Positions 20,706 through 34,640 are shown, numbered from the stretch's first letter. The stretch is 64,000 nt of DNA from Arabidopsis thaliana (GCF_000001735.4 NC_003071.7:8363151-8427150), one strand, 5' to 3'. Notes: generated from the letters alone by a model not told the origin. Translations and numbers: made by a program.

Positions 20706-23454
20706 ATGGTGTGGTTTCAGTGCGATGATTGTGGCGAGAATCTGAAGAAGCCAAGGCTACCGAGACACATGAGTATGTGCACTGCCACCAAGGTACACTA
20801 AAATTGAAACTCTCTGATGATTCTCTTCTTCTCTTAACCTCTCTCTGATGATTATTTTCGAATCTTCTGACCATCACAGTTTTCTTGCATTGACTGTGGA
20901 AACATGTTTGGGCAAGTTAGTGTTCACTATCATAATCAATGCATCACCGAAGCTGTAAGTATTTATTTGCCAATTTTGATCAATCTTATGATGCTAATCA
21001 CTAATGGTTTAAGTTTTTTAGATTTAGTTACGTTTTTTTCTTGGTAAATAGGAGAAATATGGTCCAATGGTGCGATCTAATGGCGAAAGTTCGAAACAAA
21101 AGCACGATTTCGATATAAATGCCGAGTTGTTCAACAGTCAATGGTTTTGTAGGTACTTTACACACATCTTTAGCCTTCCTTCCATTGTCTGTTAATGGAG
21201 GCTTTGTTCCAAACTTAGTCTTGTTTGTGTGTGTTCTCTTGTGGTGAGGTACTTAATATTTTCTATTTGCAGCTTATGTAATGCAACTATGACCTGCGAG
21301 CAGGATTATTTTGCCCATGTCTATGGGAAGAAACACCAAGAGAAAGCAAATGAGGTTGCTGATATGGACTACTCGAAACAACAATCTGAACATCCAGCAG
21401 TTGACAAGAACAATTTAACACAACAACCCGACTTAGATATATATGTCGGGTTATCAAACGACTATCCATGGTTCTGTAGGTAGGTAATCTTACATTGTTT
21501 AGGACATTATTGGGTAAACCTAGCTCAAAATGTATTGTTGTTTGTGTGTTCTCTTGCGGTGAGATTTTATGAAGACATGCATTAAATATGATTTATTTCG
21601 TTCCAGCTTGTGTGACATAAACGCTACCAGCGAGCAGACTTTGTTAGCACATGCCAATGGCAAGAAACACCGAGTGAAAGTTGAACGTTTTGATGCTGAA
21701 CAACAGAAACGACAATCAACACAACATTCCACGGTGGATAAGAAGGACTACTCAAAACAACAGATCGAAGTCGATATAAATGTCGGGTTATCCAATTGTT
21801 ATCCATGGTTTTGTAGGTAATCTCTTGATCACATATTTCACCTTTCCACTACCATTTTCTATATCACGTTAGAAGAACGGATATGCGCTTTTGATGTGAG
21901 ATTAGTGATCTGTTAATTATGGAATAATTGAGGAGGATTGTCTACAATTTTTAGGAGTATAATAATGTCGTTTTAGAAAAAACCTATCTATTTAACTTTG
22001 GATTTGTCAATGACTTATTGAAACTTTGTGTCCTTAGTAAGAGTGTTCACAAAATCTACATGCCACCTGAGTTAGTTAGTCGTAACTAGGATAATTCTAA
22101 GTAGGATATGCATCAGCTATTATTGAGTAAAGTCGTGTATATGGTTGGTTTTGCACCATTGGTATGGGTTCATGGATTTCTCTTTGATTCTGTACTGTAA
22201 TAAATAAAGAAGATTTCTGTGTTTGTTCTTAACATTTCCCTTTGGGTGAGATTTCAAGAGTTAATGCTTTGAATATATCTATTTGGTTCCAGCTTGTGTA
22301 ACGTGAAGGCTACATGCCAGCAGAATTTGCTATCCCATGCCAATGGCAGAAAACACCGAGAAAATGTCGAATTGTTTGATGCTACACAACAACAACAATT
22401 AGAAAAAACTACAGTGGATAAAAAGGATACAACTGTCAATGCTTCGGATGGTAATTCCGAACAAAAGAAAGTAGATTTGCTTGTCTCCTCAGGTGTTGCA
22501 AATGGATATTCACAGGCTCACAAAAAGAGAAAGCTAGAGACCTGCGATGAAACATGGAAAAGGGAGGTAGTTCAGGCCGAAGAAGCAAAAGGAGGGGGTG
22601 AGCAAAAGAGTGAATCAAAGAAAGCCAAAAAGCAAGACAAAGAGAAGAAGAGAAAGAAGGACAAGAAGCAGACTAAGTCAGACTCTGATTTCGAGCATGA
22701 CAAGGAAGATATCAAGCAGCTGTTGGTAGCTTACTCGAAGGAAGAGCTTGTTAACCTCATATACAAGACTGCCGAGAAGGGTTCTCGATTGATCTCTGCC
22801 ATCCTTGAGTCGGCTGACCGTGACATCGCTCAGCGCAATATATTTGTGCGTGGCTTTGGATGGGACACAACGCAAGAGAACCTCAAGACGGCTTTTGAGT
22901 CTTATGGGGAGATAGAGGAGTGCTCGGTAGTCATGGACAAGGACACGGGAAGAGGTAAAGGTTACGGGTTTGTGATGTTCAAGACACGGAAGGGAGCGAG
23001 AGAGGCATTGAAAAGACCGGAGAAGAGGATGTACAACCGCATCGTGGTATGTAATCTAGCATCAGAGAAGCCGGGCAAGGCTGGAAAGGAGCAGGATATG
23101 GCTGAACCAGTGAATATTGATCTAACCAAGATGGCTAATCAAAGTGAAGCAGTCTTGCCCGGGATCGAACTGGGTCGCGGACATGTACTCGAGAAGATGC
23201 ACCACCAACAACAACAGACTATGGACATGTTCGGACAGAACATGCCTTTTTATGGATACTCTCATCAGTTTCCTGGTTTTGATCCTATGTATGGTGCATT
23301 AAGTGGTAATCAAATGTTAGCTGGTCTACCAAACTATGGTATGTTTGGCTCGGGTATGATGACGAACCAAGGATCAATGTTGCCACCACCGAATCATTTA
23401 GGCATGGCAGGGCAATATTTTGGTGATGGGGAACAGGCTTGGCATCAGAGATAG
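20706..23454 (+). CDS. Chimeric LYAR-type/U1 zinc-finger protein with a UBA2-like RRM
   Basis: Six exons: 20706-20792, 20880-20954, 21052-21152, 21273-21479, 21607-21816 and 22293-23454, totalling 613 residues in phase. Exons 1-2 encode two LYAR-type fingers ([17 protein letters not shown] and [11 protein letters not shown], ending HNQCITEA). Exons 4, 5 and 6 each open with a U1-type matrin finger completed by the preceding exon: [10 protein letters not shown]...HVYGKKH, WFCS-LCDINA...HANGKKH, WFCS-LCNVKA...HANGRKH. A Lys-rich nuclear-signal region follows ([14 protein letters not shown]). About residues 330-500 resemble UBA2 hnRNP-type proteins: [15 protein letters not shown], then an RRM with RNP2 IFVRGF and RNP1 KGYGFVMF, then [10 protein letters not shown]. 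The tail is Met/Gly/Gln-rich. A nuclear RNA-binding role is expected. The position corresponds to At2g19380 (from memory). It is a tandem relative of the next gene, which keeps the LYAR-type C terminus this one lacks. Confidence 0.92.
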
Positions 23455-23570
23455 CTGAGATCATTTGGTAAGGCTTTGTTATCTCTGATATATTAATCAG
23501 GCTTCCAATTTTCGGTTAGGCTAATTACTAATCTGGTATCTTCAACCTATATTATACCTGGCATCTATGT

Positions 23571-23650
23571 ACCAAACTAAACCAGCTTTTTTGGGTTTTC
23601 GAGTTGTGTGAATATATACCAAACTAAACCAGCTTTTTGGGGTTTGATTC
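23571..23650. repeat. 47-bp tandem duplication
   Basis: The phrase accaaactaaaccagctttt occurs at 23571 and again at 23618 (period 47), in the spacer between the two tandem zinc-finger genes. Confidence 0.8.
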
Positions 23651-23998
23651 GTTTTGAATTCTATAGTTTTCTGTTTGAATTCTGGTTTACTCGATTTGGT
23701 TCGGTTTATACCAAAATTAAATGCCTTGAATTCCCCTGGATGCATTGCTAATTGCAATACCAGCTCTACAAACATCATGCCGTCTCATTTCTAAAAACTA
23801 AGAAACCTTGTCGTTTTTAGCGTTCCAAAACAGCGCGTTGTCTGATACTTGAATAAACAAACTCTACATTGAATTAGTTCTTCTGGAAGGCTTTTAAAAC
23901 CCTAGCTGGTACCAATCTTAAACCCCTCTCCGATTTTGATTTCTGCTTGAAATTGTTTTCCCCGAGATCTCAATTTCGATAATCGGAAAACGAAAAAG

Positions 23999-25431
23999 AT
24001 GGTTTGGTTTCAATGCGAAGACTGTGGAGAGAGTCTGAAGAAGCCAAAGGTCCCGTCTCACTTCAAGATGTGCAGAGCCAACAAGGTCTCACTTTCAAAT
24101 TTTCTCTATGGTAAAAATCGAAACTTTATGATGATTGTTGTGTTAAGTCTCTCTTTCGTGTGTTGTATTGTATCAATAGTTATCGTGCATCGATTGTGGA
24201 GAAATGTTTGGGAGAGATACTGTGCAAGGACATAACCAATGCATTACTGAAGCTGTAAGTAAATGGTTTATGCATTGTATTGAACAAATTGGGTTAAGTT
24301 CTAGATTTTTGGCTATGTCTTGGACTTAAGAGATTGAGGAATTGTTTGTGTATTGAATGTTTTTAGGAGAAGTATGGTCCAAAAGGGCAGTCAAAGTCAG
24401 CTAATGGAACACCTGCAAAGCCAAAGGACATCTCTAAGCAAGAGCCTGACTTTGATATTAATGTCGGCTTATCAAACCGATATCCATGGTTTTGCAGGTA
24501 TTTACATCTTTCAAACTTTCCTTCCGTTTTCCGCTTTAGATACGAATGCATAATGTATTGAGGTTGTTAGGAGAATAAGTTTTTGTGTGGATTTATAACG
24601 CTAATGTAGACTTTTGTTTTAGAATGTATTGTTGTTTTGTGTGTTTGTCTTGTGACGAGATTTTTGTGGACATGGTTTTGAGTATTTTGTCTATTTGGTT
24701 GCAGTTTATGTAACACAAAGGCTACTAGCCAGCAGACTTTGCTTGCCCATGCGGATGGGAAGAAGCACCGAGGAAAAGCTAAAGCCTTCCATGCTAGGCA
24801 ACAACAAGAACAATCCACGACTTTGGATAACAAGGATGGAAGTGAAAATGCGTCTAATGTTGATTCAGAACAGAAGAAAGTAGATTTACCTGCCTCCTCA
24901 GGTGTTGCGAATGGAGAATCGCATCCTGAGAAAAAGAGAAAGCTAGAGACTTTGGATGAAACGAGTGAAGGCGAAGAAGCAAAAGGAAGTGATCTAAAGA
25001 AAGCAAAGAAGCAGGACCATGAGAAGAAAATCAATTGGAAGAAGTTGATCACATCGGCTTTGAAGTCTGTACGTATCTTTCTGCATTTCGGTTTCAGTTT
25101 AGCTTCTTTCTAGCAATGTGACTACAAAATGTAACAAATCTATGAATTTGTATTGATACAGAACGAAGATAAAACTTTGAAGATGAAGAAACTGAAGAAG
25201 CTCGTTCTGGAATCTATTGTGGATTCAGGCCGAGACAAATCTGAGCTTAAGGCAGAGCTAGAACTAAAGGTTAGATATACCTCATCAGTCTAATTAATGT
25301 ACAACAATCTGTTCTGCTGTTGAGAGATCTTCACAGTAGAGTCTTTTTGTTTTTCTACAATCTTACAGGTGAATTTGAGCTCCAGATTCACAGTTGATGG
25401 GAAGTATGTGAAACTTGTGGCTAAAGATTGA
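23999..25431 (+). CDS. LYAR-like C2HC zinc-finger protein with one U1-type finger
   Basis: Six exons: 23999-24085, 24180-24254, 24367-24497, 24705-25068, 25162-25269 and 25369-25431, giving 275 residues. Exons 1 and 2 match the upstream gene exactly in length (87 and 75 bases). They encode the LYAR fingers: [20 protein letters not shown], then CIDCGEMFG with HNQCITEA. Exons 3/4 encode a single U1-type finger ([27 protein letters not shown]). A Lys/Glu-rich linker ([21 protein letters not shown]) follows. Exons 5-6 give the LYAR C-terminal fold ([17 protein letters not shown] ... [14 protein letters not shown]). LYAR-type proteins are nucleolar and linked to ribosome biogenesis in animals. The extra U1 finger is a plant feature here. 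The position corresponds to At2g19385 (from memory). It is the better-preserved member of the tandem pair. Confidence 0.92.
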
Positions 25432-26985
25432 ATCTAATTCTTGAGTCCAGCAACAGTATCATGTCTCCGACTGTCACAGTTTTGGCATATGATTCATTAC
25501 TATTAATGTCTGTACCAAATTTGGAATTTTGGAATCTCATCAAACATTATTCGTAACAACTTTATAATATGCCTCAGGTGACATAGTTATTATCTCCATA
25601 GTTCTGTTTTGCAGTTCACGGCGAAAAGAGATTTTTCGAGAATAAAAAAAAAAAGACAAGAAATGAGTTCGGTTTTGTTTCGTGAGAGACACATTCTATA
25701 TTTTAAATACTTAGCCCAATAGACCCAAAATGAGTGGACATAATATCTTCACGTCTCACGAGAGCAACAAGACCACCAAATCAGTCAGCAATTCACAAAC
25801 TACACTTAACGAAACATAAAAAACTGTTAGACTCATACTATTTGTAATAATTGAATAGATCTCCAATCATACTTCAATGTCACAAATAAATATGATATTT
25901 TGATCTTTGTATAAATGAATTATGATCCTACCAAAATTAACAATTTATATGAACAATGTTCCACAGAGAATCACATGTATAAACATGAGTTGCATCATCT
26001 TAGTATAGCAACAACAAGAAAGCATAATACTACAAAAGTAACATGAAACTATTCAAAATTAGATGCCATAATATTTACAAAGCTAGGAGAACGGCTGTGT
26101 TATTCAGCTTCAACAGTAAGAAGTGTTCAATTGTATAGATCATTTATAACAATTCATCACCAATCATAGCAAGTAATGTAACTAGGAAACAAGACATCTA
26201 ATTTTTTTTAAACATGCCTCTCTTAGATCAACTTACAAGGGCATAAGACAATAGAAAGACCACACAAGATACATCAATATCAAACATCCAACCTTATGAT
26301 ATCAAAAAGATCAAAGCAAACTCTTCCTTTTTTTATCTCTAAACTTGAACTCATCTTTACCTTTACAAAAATTCAACAACAAAGGTTACGAGAAACACAC
26401 ACACAACATAATATCATGATGGTAAAAGATTGTATATGTATTAGACAGTGACCTGATAATGGAGGGAGAAACTGAATTTTATTAAGGAACATAAAAATGT
26501 ATGTACAGAGATGTAATGGTCCTGAGGTTACGAAAACTACAAAACAAAACCCAAAGATGAAAGAAGAAAAAGAGCCTCCACTTATATGTATACATATATC
26601 ACTACAACATCACCATCATCACTCCTTTTTCCTTTCTTTCTTTCTTTCTGCCACAACAGCTTCTTACAGCCGGAAGTTAACTATCAACCTAGCTTACCCA
26701 GCGGATCCAAATCCAGCATCCATCACAAAAGTACAAAGAGATTCACCCAAGAAATCGGAGTTATAAAAAGACGAAAAAAGAAGCCTAAGAAGAAGAAGAA
26801 GAAGAAGATGTAGAAAAGAATCTATATGACCTAATTTTCTGGAGCTAACATCCGAATAACCCATTTCCTGTATTGGTTATTCGCCCAAGGAAGCAAAACT
26901 TTTCTTTTCCCTTACTCTCTTTTTGTCAACTAGTATAACCAACAAGACTATACAGATATAGATAGAGTGAGATGGAGTGGTGACC
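25432..26985. other. Convergent intergenic region and 3' UTRs
   Basis: AT-rich spacer between convergent genes. Bases ~26460-26985 are probably the 3' UTR of the minus-strand gene. No coding region is supported; the open frames at 26497-26813 are low-complexity. Confidence 0.45.
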
Positions 26986-29900
26986 TCATAACTTTATGTT
27001 CAGCTCTGAGATATCATCCGTTGGTATTCCAAGCTCCGTCATATCGAAATCTTCTTCGTCGTCCATGTTAAACCATGAATTAATATCACCTGGTTGCGCA
27101 TCAAAATCTCCTAAGCCATCTGGTATTTGTAACTGAGATAAATCGAGAATTGGCTCTGTCTCCTCCAGTGCCTCCAAGTTATTATACTCGCTGTTTGCTT
27201 CATTCGGTTTTGGTAACGATGGTTTGGGTTGCTCCGGAACCCTAACAGATGGAGATATCTGAGTTGTTTTCTGCTTCGGTTTTGCTTTTGTTTTTCTTTC
27301 ACCCTTAGCATTGGACAGGGAAGGCCGGCCGATCTTATTAGTTCCGCCTCTAGATGAAGCCTGCCCTTTCCCATCTCTGTCCCTGTCGCTTCTCTTCCCC
27401 TTTGTATTACTTGAGAGTTGTGTCCCAATACCAACATCATCGAGCAGCAACTCTCTCTTCTTGACCCTATTGGACCATGCTGTATCTTCTTTCCCCGTCG
27501 TTTGTTCTAGTAAAGCATTTTCAGATGGTAGAACATCAGAAGATTTGGCATAGTTCTCCGAGTTCTGCCCAATGAGTGCCAGCGAAGAGCTTGGCTGTGA
27601 GCCCATGGGCGCTGTAAGGGAAAGAAAGAGAGATACAAATTAGTGAAGAGGATATGGATTTAAAAGAGCTTCCGTAATTTTATGTAGGCAATAGAACATA
27701 CTTGAAGTTGACGTATTATACTCCTTGTCCATGAGAGTATCTTCAGCTGTTGCCAACCCCGCAATGAACATATCCTTAATTTCAGGCTCACTAAAGCAGC
27801 TTTTGCCCGTCTTTTCGAATTGATGGCATCGTTCAAGCGTCCTTCTAACAAAAGCCAATGCAGCCTGCTTTGAAATCTTGTTGTTGGAATTCTTTCCACC
27901 AGCGTTGTGATGACGCCGACTTGCCTGTAAAAGAAGGAAACAAAGTTATTAACAAATAACTACGTATAAATTGGCAGTGCCAGGGAAGCAAAACAAAATC
28001 GAAAATGAGCCAACTTTACAGTCAATTTACCTTGCTTTTTTCATATGCCATCTCGATGAGCTTTTCATAACCAAGTTGATCAAGCTCCCTATGGAAAGAA
28101 AAAAAAACAAAGATGAAAAACCGTCAGATCATAATTCAGATCCACAATGGAGTGCCCAAAAAGCAGAGTAAGGGAAAATTCGTACTTCTCCTGAAGTTCT
28201 TTCATCTCGATGGCAGGCTTTAGTAGCCTATCCACAATCTCTTTCTTCTTAGAACCCTGAAAAAAATAACATAGAGACAATCAAAGGGTGTTTTTCTCTA
28301 GAGAAAGTAAACATGGGACACAAAAATATTACTTTGGTCCTTTTACAAGGATTTCTTAAGAAACATCAGAATCCCCCTAAATTACTTAATAACTCGCAAT
28401 GGAGACAAGAAAACCATAATGAAACAACAAATATAATATTTGATGAAATAATGACCTCGTTGCAGATAGCCTCCTCCAACTTTTTAATTTCGTCAGCAAT
28501 ACCTTCATCCTCCACGTTTGAGATACTAGGCTGTAAGAAAACACAAGAAGAATAACAAACTTCAGTAAGACCCAAAAGTACATAGCATAAATAGGTTTCA
28601 CAATAACTAAGATACTAGACCGTATACCATTAGGTCTATGGATATTCCAAGAGACTGGGCTTCCAGATAAATCTTTTCATCTATCCCCAATTTATCATAT
28701 TGAATATCTACGAAGTCAATGGGTGAATTATCTGGAAATTTGCCATTGCAGTGGTGGGCTGACTTATCAACACCCTTGAACAAAATTGCAGACCCATCAT
28801 TTTCTGATTCATCAAGTTCCAGCCTTTCATTGTTCCTAAACCCATTGAACTCCATATTATTCAGAACACTGAATTCTGAGTCATCGTCAAGATCAACTTG
28901 TAAATCTTCATTTACACCCATTGAGTCCTCAGATATCAAGGCTGATAGCAATCTCTGGTACAGTGGAGAAGCCTTGGAATCCGCCCTGCTAGTTGCAAGT
29001 TCCTCAGGAAACACAGGGCTATCAAACTCAGAAGATGTCAAAACGGGCGTCGGACCCATGGAGGAGAGTTCTCCCTGAAAGAGAAAGGAAAAAAACATTA
29101 CAATATTGACTATCTAAAATGCGTTGAAGTTGACATGATAAGCTTCCGCAGCACTGCAAATATTGCTGTCAAATCACATATGATAATAATTCCAACAGAC
29201 ACTTGACACCATTATTCTACTTCTTTGGGATTTTTTCCTTTCGCTTTACATTTACAAAAGTGGGGTGCAGATAGATACCTAGGAAATTAAAGAATTAATT
29301 GATTCTCTTATCCAACTATAAATCCAAACACTAATTTTCCTTGAACCACATTCCTACTGTTTTTTTTGTTTTTGTTTTTCGGGCTCAAGCCTAGTTGATT
29401 AGGAATGTGGTACAAGGAATATTAGGGTTTCGGATTTACAGTTGGATAAGAGAATCAATAATTTCAGGAGATCGGGTGTGGATATTTATTACCAAACAAG
29501 AATATATCTATCAAATCCTCACTATGAGATCTGAAAATGAAGAAAAAGGTATCACCTGTTGTTTCAAGAAATTGATATGATCATCAGATATATAGCCGAA
29601 GTAGCGCTCCATTTGCTTCCAGAAAGAGTTGGGAAAATTCTGAGCTGCATCAATAGCAAGACAATTAATCCAGAAACAAAAGTTGGGTATGTATCATAAG
29701 AGTGACTGAGGAACAAAATGTTTTACCAATATTTATAGCTGAGTTGACAGCTGCCAGTAGCTCCTCACGACCATCATTTGAACCAACTAAGAAAGGTAAC
29801 AAATCCATGAATAAAGAAATAAATCAGGAAAAAAATCCAATCCAAAAAGAGCAATTCTTATTACACTGAACTTGTTTTACCATGAAAATCTAGTGTTGGA

Positions 29901-32900
29901 GCATTTGTTGCCGTAGCTCTCTGACGTTTGTAGGCCTTACGATCAGATAGTTTCCTAGTGGGTGGACGACCCACCTTACTGCACAGAACTCATTAAAAAT
30001 TCTATGAGATAAACACCATAACAAATTTTAATCATACAGGAAAAAAAAAATAAGAGTACGTGGAAAATAAGAATAATCTCTACCTTTCATTCTTGTCAAA
30101 AATAGGTCTTGCACTGCGAAGATGTTTTGCTGTTCCAACATTCTTAAGCTTATTTACTCCATTTGGGTTAAGAGACCTCGTGGAAGAAAAGCCACGGCCT
30201 GTCCTTCCTTGCCTTCTCACACCATCTCCAATCTCTTCACCAGCTGCAGGCTTATTACTTTTTCTTGATTGTAAAGCAGGGATGGACACTCTAGGAATAT
30301 TCTGTGCAGCTTTCCCATCAACCTCATCAGACTGTTTACCTTTGTCTTTAGATTTGATCTCAGGGTGGCCAGATTCTTCACTTTCTGATAAGGCTGCAGT
30401 GGAGAAGCTGCTTTCACCTTTTAGTTTCAATTGAGGAGAAGCAGCTGGTGAACGTTTATGAAATCCAAACCCAGTTTCACTACAACCAACATCTGATATA
30501 TTATCAGAGTAGGGAACTTCGTCCTGACTAGAAACAATGGGCACTAAATTTGTCCTTCTTGCTATCCGGGATATCTTTTGTGGTCTTTGACTGGCCCACT
30601 GAGTGACAGGTGGTGATGAAGAACGATTTGATGTCATACGCTTGCGTTGTGTAACTCCTGACAATGTTGGAGGCTTATTCGTACAGCCAGAGATATCCCA
30701 TTCAATCGGGGACGGAGTGTTATGGAGTCCTGGAGACAGTTTTGGTGGTAACCCCGATCCTGATCTAGGTCCACGAACTGAAGCATTTGTTTTTGTGTTT
30801 GAAACCAGACTTGAAGAATTGAATTCATCATGAATATTTGACCTTCAATGAATTAAACAGAGTAATAAGTACATTGACAATGATCAGAAACAACAGTGGC
30901 TAAATATGGGTAAGATGATATGGTGAAATGAAATCTCATGAACAAGGTACATGTAATTAATAGAAGAATTCAAAATGTGAATTGAATTACGATAATAATG
31001 CATACTTGTTGACGCCCCTGAGATTCACCCTTTCCTTATCTGAGACAATGGAGCGTTCTCTCTTCTCACTGTACAAAGAGTTATGGTCAGAATCAACCCT
31101 CGCCAGTGGAGAATGCCCAGCCAAGCTCGTCTGATGAGAGAGGCTATCAGATCTTCCATACCCAGTAGCTCCATTACCAGCCGATTGCCTACAAAAATAA
31201 TTCAAAAAGTCTTACCCTTTATATTAACCATCAAAGGAGACAGAATCCAATTGAACGAGAAGAGTCACGACAATAAAGAAGAAGTCAAACAAAACAGAGT
31301 GAGTAAATCAATCAAGTGAAGGAATCTCAGCATATTCTGAACCCTTGAAACCATAATCTGCAATGGATTGTAGATATCATCTGAGTAAAGGTATTTCTTC
31401 AGTTAACTCAATCACCAGTAAAATTATGGAAATAATACGACGGGAGATATTGATGGTGGAAGTACACACTCATGCATCTCCAACACATACTTCTATTGCA
31501 GGTTAGATAAAGTCATGTAAATGAAGAGCAAACAATTGAATTTTGTGAAATTCCACTTTTGATTTATTTCCTAATAAACTCAGAACGGTAAATAACAAAA
31601 GGAAAGTAGTGCAATTATGAGGTCTGCAAAAGAAAGTTTGCTAGCTAAGTACATATGAGCAAAGTAATTTGAAAACACACATCGAAGAACAAGGCGACAG
31701 TCAATATATAAGGCTAATAAATATCAGCGTTGGACCTTGTATGTCTGCACAAAAATCTATTACATACATACAACAGGGCATACCTGAACATGTTTGAGTC
31801 ACCATTCACTCTTGACCGGGAATCGCCTGTTGGTTTCTGTTGTATGCCCTGCTTCAAGTCTCGGTAACCATCAACCACTTTATTTGAAGCCAAGTTAGGA
31901 TGACAGTCCGCATTAATAGAGGAGCGTTTTTTCTTCATTTTTGACGTTTCCCAACCATCAATACCAGTAGAAGTTCGATCTTCACCCTGAACTGCATTAT
32001 GATTTCCCACCCGCATTATTTCTTTATCTTTGTCTACAGCCGCTGACTGTCGAACAATACAGTTGTTTCGAACATCCATCTGCACCACAAAATAAAGAGA
32101 TTAAGGTTTCCCAAAGCAATAGTGACTCACTTACTATTTATAAGAAACCTGAGATATGAAAATACTATCACACGCAAATTTCTATAAATTTTTATCAAAA
32201 CATTTAAAAAACATCAGTTAGTTTCATACTATCAATTATATTCAGGTCATAACAGTATTGTGATAATATAGCAAGCGTAAAAGCAAAAATAGTTGAGGAC
32301 CTACTAAAATATAAGAAGACAAATGCTCCTTGATTAAACACTTAAATTTGCATGCAATCCGACATATATAAAAAAATACTACATTGTAGCAAAAAAATTG
32401 CCTTAAATGACAGAAGCTTCTATATCATATCTAAAACTAGTAACCACGATCCAATTTTTTGACCAATTCAAAAGATGCACCTTCCAGTGATCAGAAGCAT
32501 GCAATGACATGCAAACAGAAGACTGCATTATAGAATATAAGACATTTGTTCAAGTACGAACCAAGATAACAACTCCATATGTAAAAAAAATCAGAATTAC
32601 CATGGAAGTACGTGTTCGCTTATTTGGAACACCACTTTTAGGTCGTTCATCCAACTTTTGCTGGTCAAGCTCAAAACCACCAGCCAGGGTCTGACCCTGA
32701 ATTCCCATTTTACCTAGGCCTGGTCCTGATACCAAGCGATCACCAGAGCGGTCACCAGAAAACCCTTCAGGTCGAGACCTTTTCTTTGTAGGTACACTTG
32801 GGAAAAACTTGTTAAATACAGAAGAAGCTTCGTTGAAAATTTTTACACGCTCCCTGCGACCACAAAAAGTAAATGAGTCAAAAGAGCACCTCAAACACAA

Positions 32901-33327
32901 CTAACTAACTTGTGGTAGTTAAAAACTACCTGGCCTTCACATTGTTTTCGCGCAGACCAGCCTTAAATCTTTTGATCTCTTCTGGAATAGGAGATGGAAT
33001 AAACTTCCCTTTTAAAGATCCACTAGGAGACTCATCGCCTAGTATTCCAAGAGCAATACTCACATGCCGCTTAAAGTCACCTTGACGAATAGACTTGTGA
33101 TCCGCGGCAACCACCTTAGGATCAAAACGCAAACACTGAAAGAAATTTGTTACATCAGTTTGTGCTATTGGTGAAGTGGTCCTCAACATGATTGGATGAG
33201 ATGGGACAGGATGTTCCATGGACTCGCGAAAGCTACTCGATCTTTCCATCTGTGCGGCAAAGTTAGATCTGTATAGAGGCCTATCTAGCCCACCAGAAGA
33301 ATAATCAAACTTCCCAGGTGCTGACAT
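26986..33327 (-). CDS. Large Ser/Arg/Lys-rich nuclear-type protein, unknown function
   Basis: Fourteen coding exons on the minus strand: 33327-32930, 32853-32601, 32079-31784, 31188-31006, 30842-30084, 29978-29881, 29786-29727, 29644-29556, 29074-28628, 28530-28456, 28256-28186, 28088-28031, 27924-27702 and 27611-26986. Phases close to give 1,211 residues. The N-terminal ~130 residues are conserved-looking, with FFQCLRFDPKVV and LGILGDESPSGSLKGKFIPS. Next comes a long disordered region rich in Ser, Arg and Lys (RKRMTSNRSSSPPVTQW; VRRQGRTGRG). The middle holds a folded-looking stretch, NFPNSFWKQMERYFGYISDD, and helices such as EIVDRLLKPAIEMKELQE. The C terminus is acidic (INSWFNMDDEEDFDMTELGI). 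No catalytic domain is recognised. I recall it as At2g19390 with a chromosome 4 paralogue; nothing in the sequence sets its role beyond probable nuclear location. An intron in the 5' UTR is likely, with a donor (gtacgaatt) near 34485. Confidence 0.88.
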
Positions 33328-34640
33328 TCCCTCAGCTCTCGAAAGTCTTATATTTTATAATAAACACTGAATACACACTGGAGCATGACAAGCTGTAGCA
33401 CATAAATGCTGATTTCTCAGACTCAAATAATTGATTTAAAATGCACCTGCCATGTAACAACGGGAATTAATACATTAGTAAACACCAAAAGAGTTTTCCA
33501 GAACGGCATTTGAAAATTACTTGAAAACAAAAAAAATCCAGAGATATTTTATGTAGAACGTAAACATGAAAATAGGCGAGAACGTTAAGTGAAATATTTG
33601 ATTTACACTGCCCAACACTTGAAAAGGCCAAAGAACAAACTCCAACATCTAGACTATACACAAACAAAGGAATCCCTTTATGTAGCTTCAGATTAATTTG
33701 GTTACTTCACGCAGTCATTGCATATATTCGGCTTCCAAAGCAAATATTCATTATGGTCTTTAAACAGAAACTGCCAGAACAATGCTCAATTCCATAATAG
33801 CAAAATCTTATTCTAAATACTTCCACTAATCTATCCCAAATTAAGAACTAACCCCAATAAAGAAATGCATTAAGAACTCACAGTAGCTAAATGTACAATA
33901 GATAAAAAAAAACTATAGTAAAATTCGAAAATGAACTAAGCAAGAACAGAGATATTATTCAAATTACTCAAAACTTCCTTCCAGAAACTATGCTTTCACT
34001 TACAGAGAATCCAAGTGATATGTGTTAAGAAAGTCCTCCAAAATTCACTTCCACTTAGTTTGTTGAACACCGGACACAATTAGACAGCTATAATTAAACC
34101 CTGAGAAAGTTTGAAAAAGATCATTCCTTAGTTGCCTTCATCACAAATAATCTACATTGTCTATTACTCACTAAAACATATTCCCCAACTTAGAACAAGT
34201 TATCTTCCAAGCTTAACTACAAAATTTGAACTGATCCAATCCAAAAGACTGATACTTTCACCATAATCTAACTTCATTACCACTAAATCAACATTGAAGC
34301 AAGAATTCTTAATCCATGGATACTTTTAAACACGAAACCCTAGGAGAGAACTGAATCAAACATAAACGAACTAAAAACTCTTCAAATAAGCAGCCTAATC
34401 AACAATTAAGTAACTATAAATAAAACCCTAATAATCCAGATCAAAGTTCAAAGATTGAAACAAAGGAAAAACGAAACAATTCGTACCTCTGAATCAAAAA
34501 CCGCGGCAAAGGAAACAAAAATTCCGCAGATAACAACAAACCCCAACACCAAAAATCAAAGATGTTGAAGATTAGATCGTTTCAACGAGTTTCGTGAAGA
34601 AAATAAAAAATAAGAAGCTCGAAATCGAAATCAAGCAACG
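33328..34640 (-). other. Probable 5' UTR with intron of the preceding gene, and promoter
   Basis: A minus-strand gattcagag|gtacgaa donor near 34485 and CT-rich sequence upstream (to ~34620) suggest a non-coding first exon spliced ~1.1 kb to the start-codon exon. Acceptor not pinned down. No other gene seen. Confidence 0.4.

Noticed and set aside
26497..26813. Two overlapping low-complexity frames ending in a Lys run
   Set aside because: They lie in the probable 3' UTR of the minus-strand gene and have simple-sequence composition.
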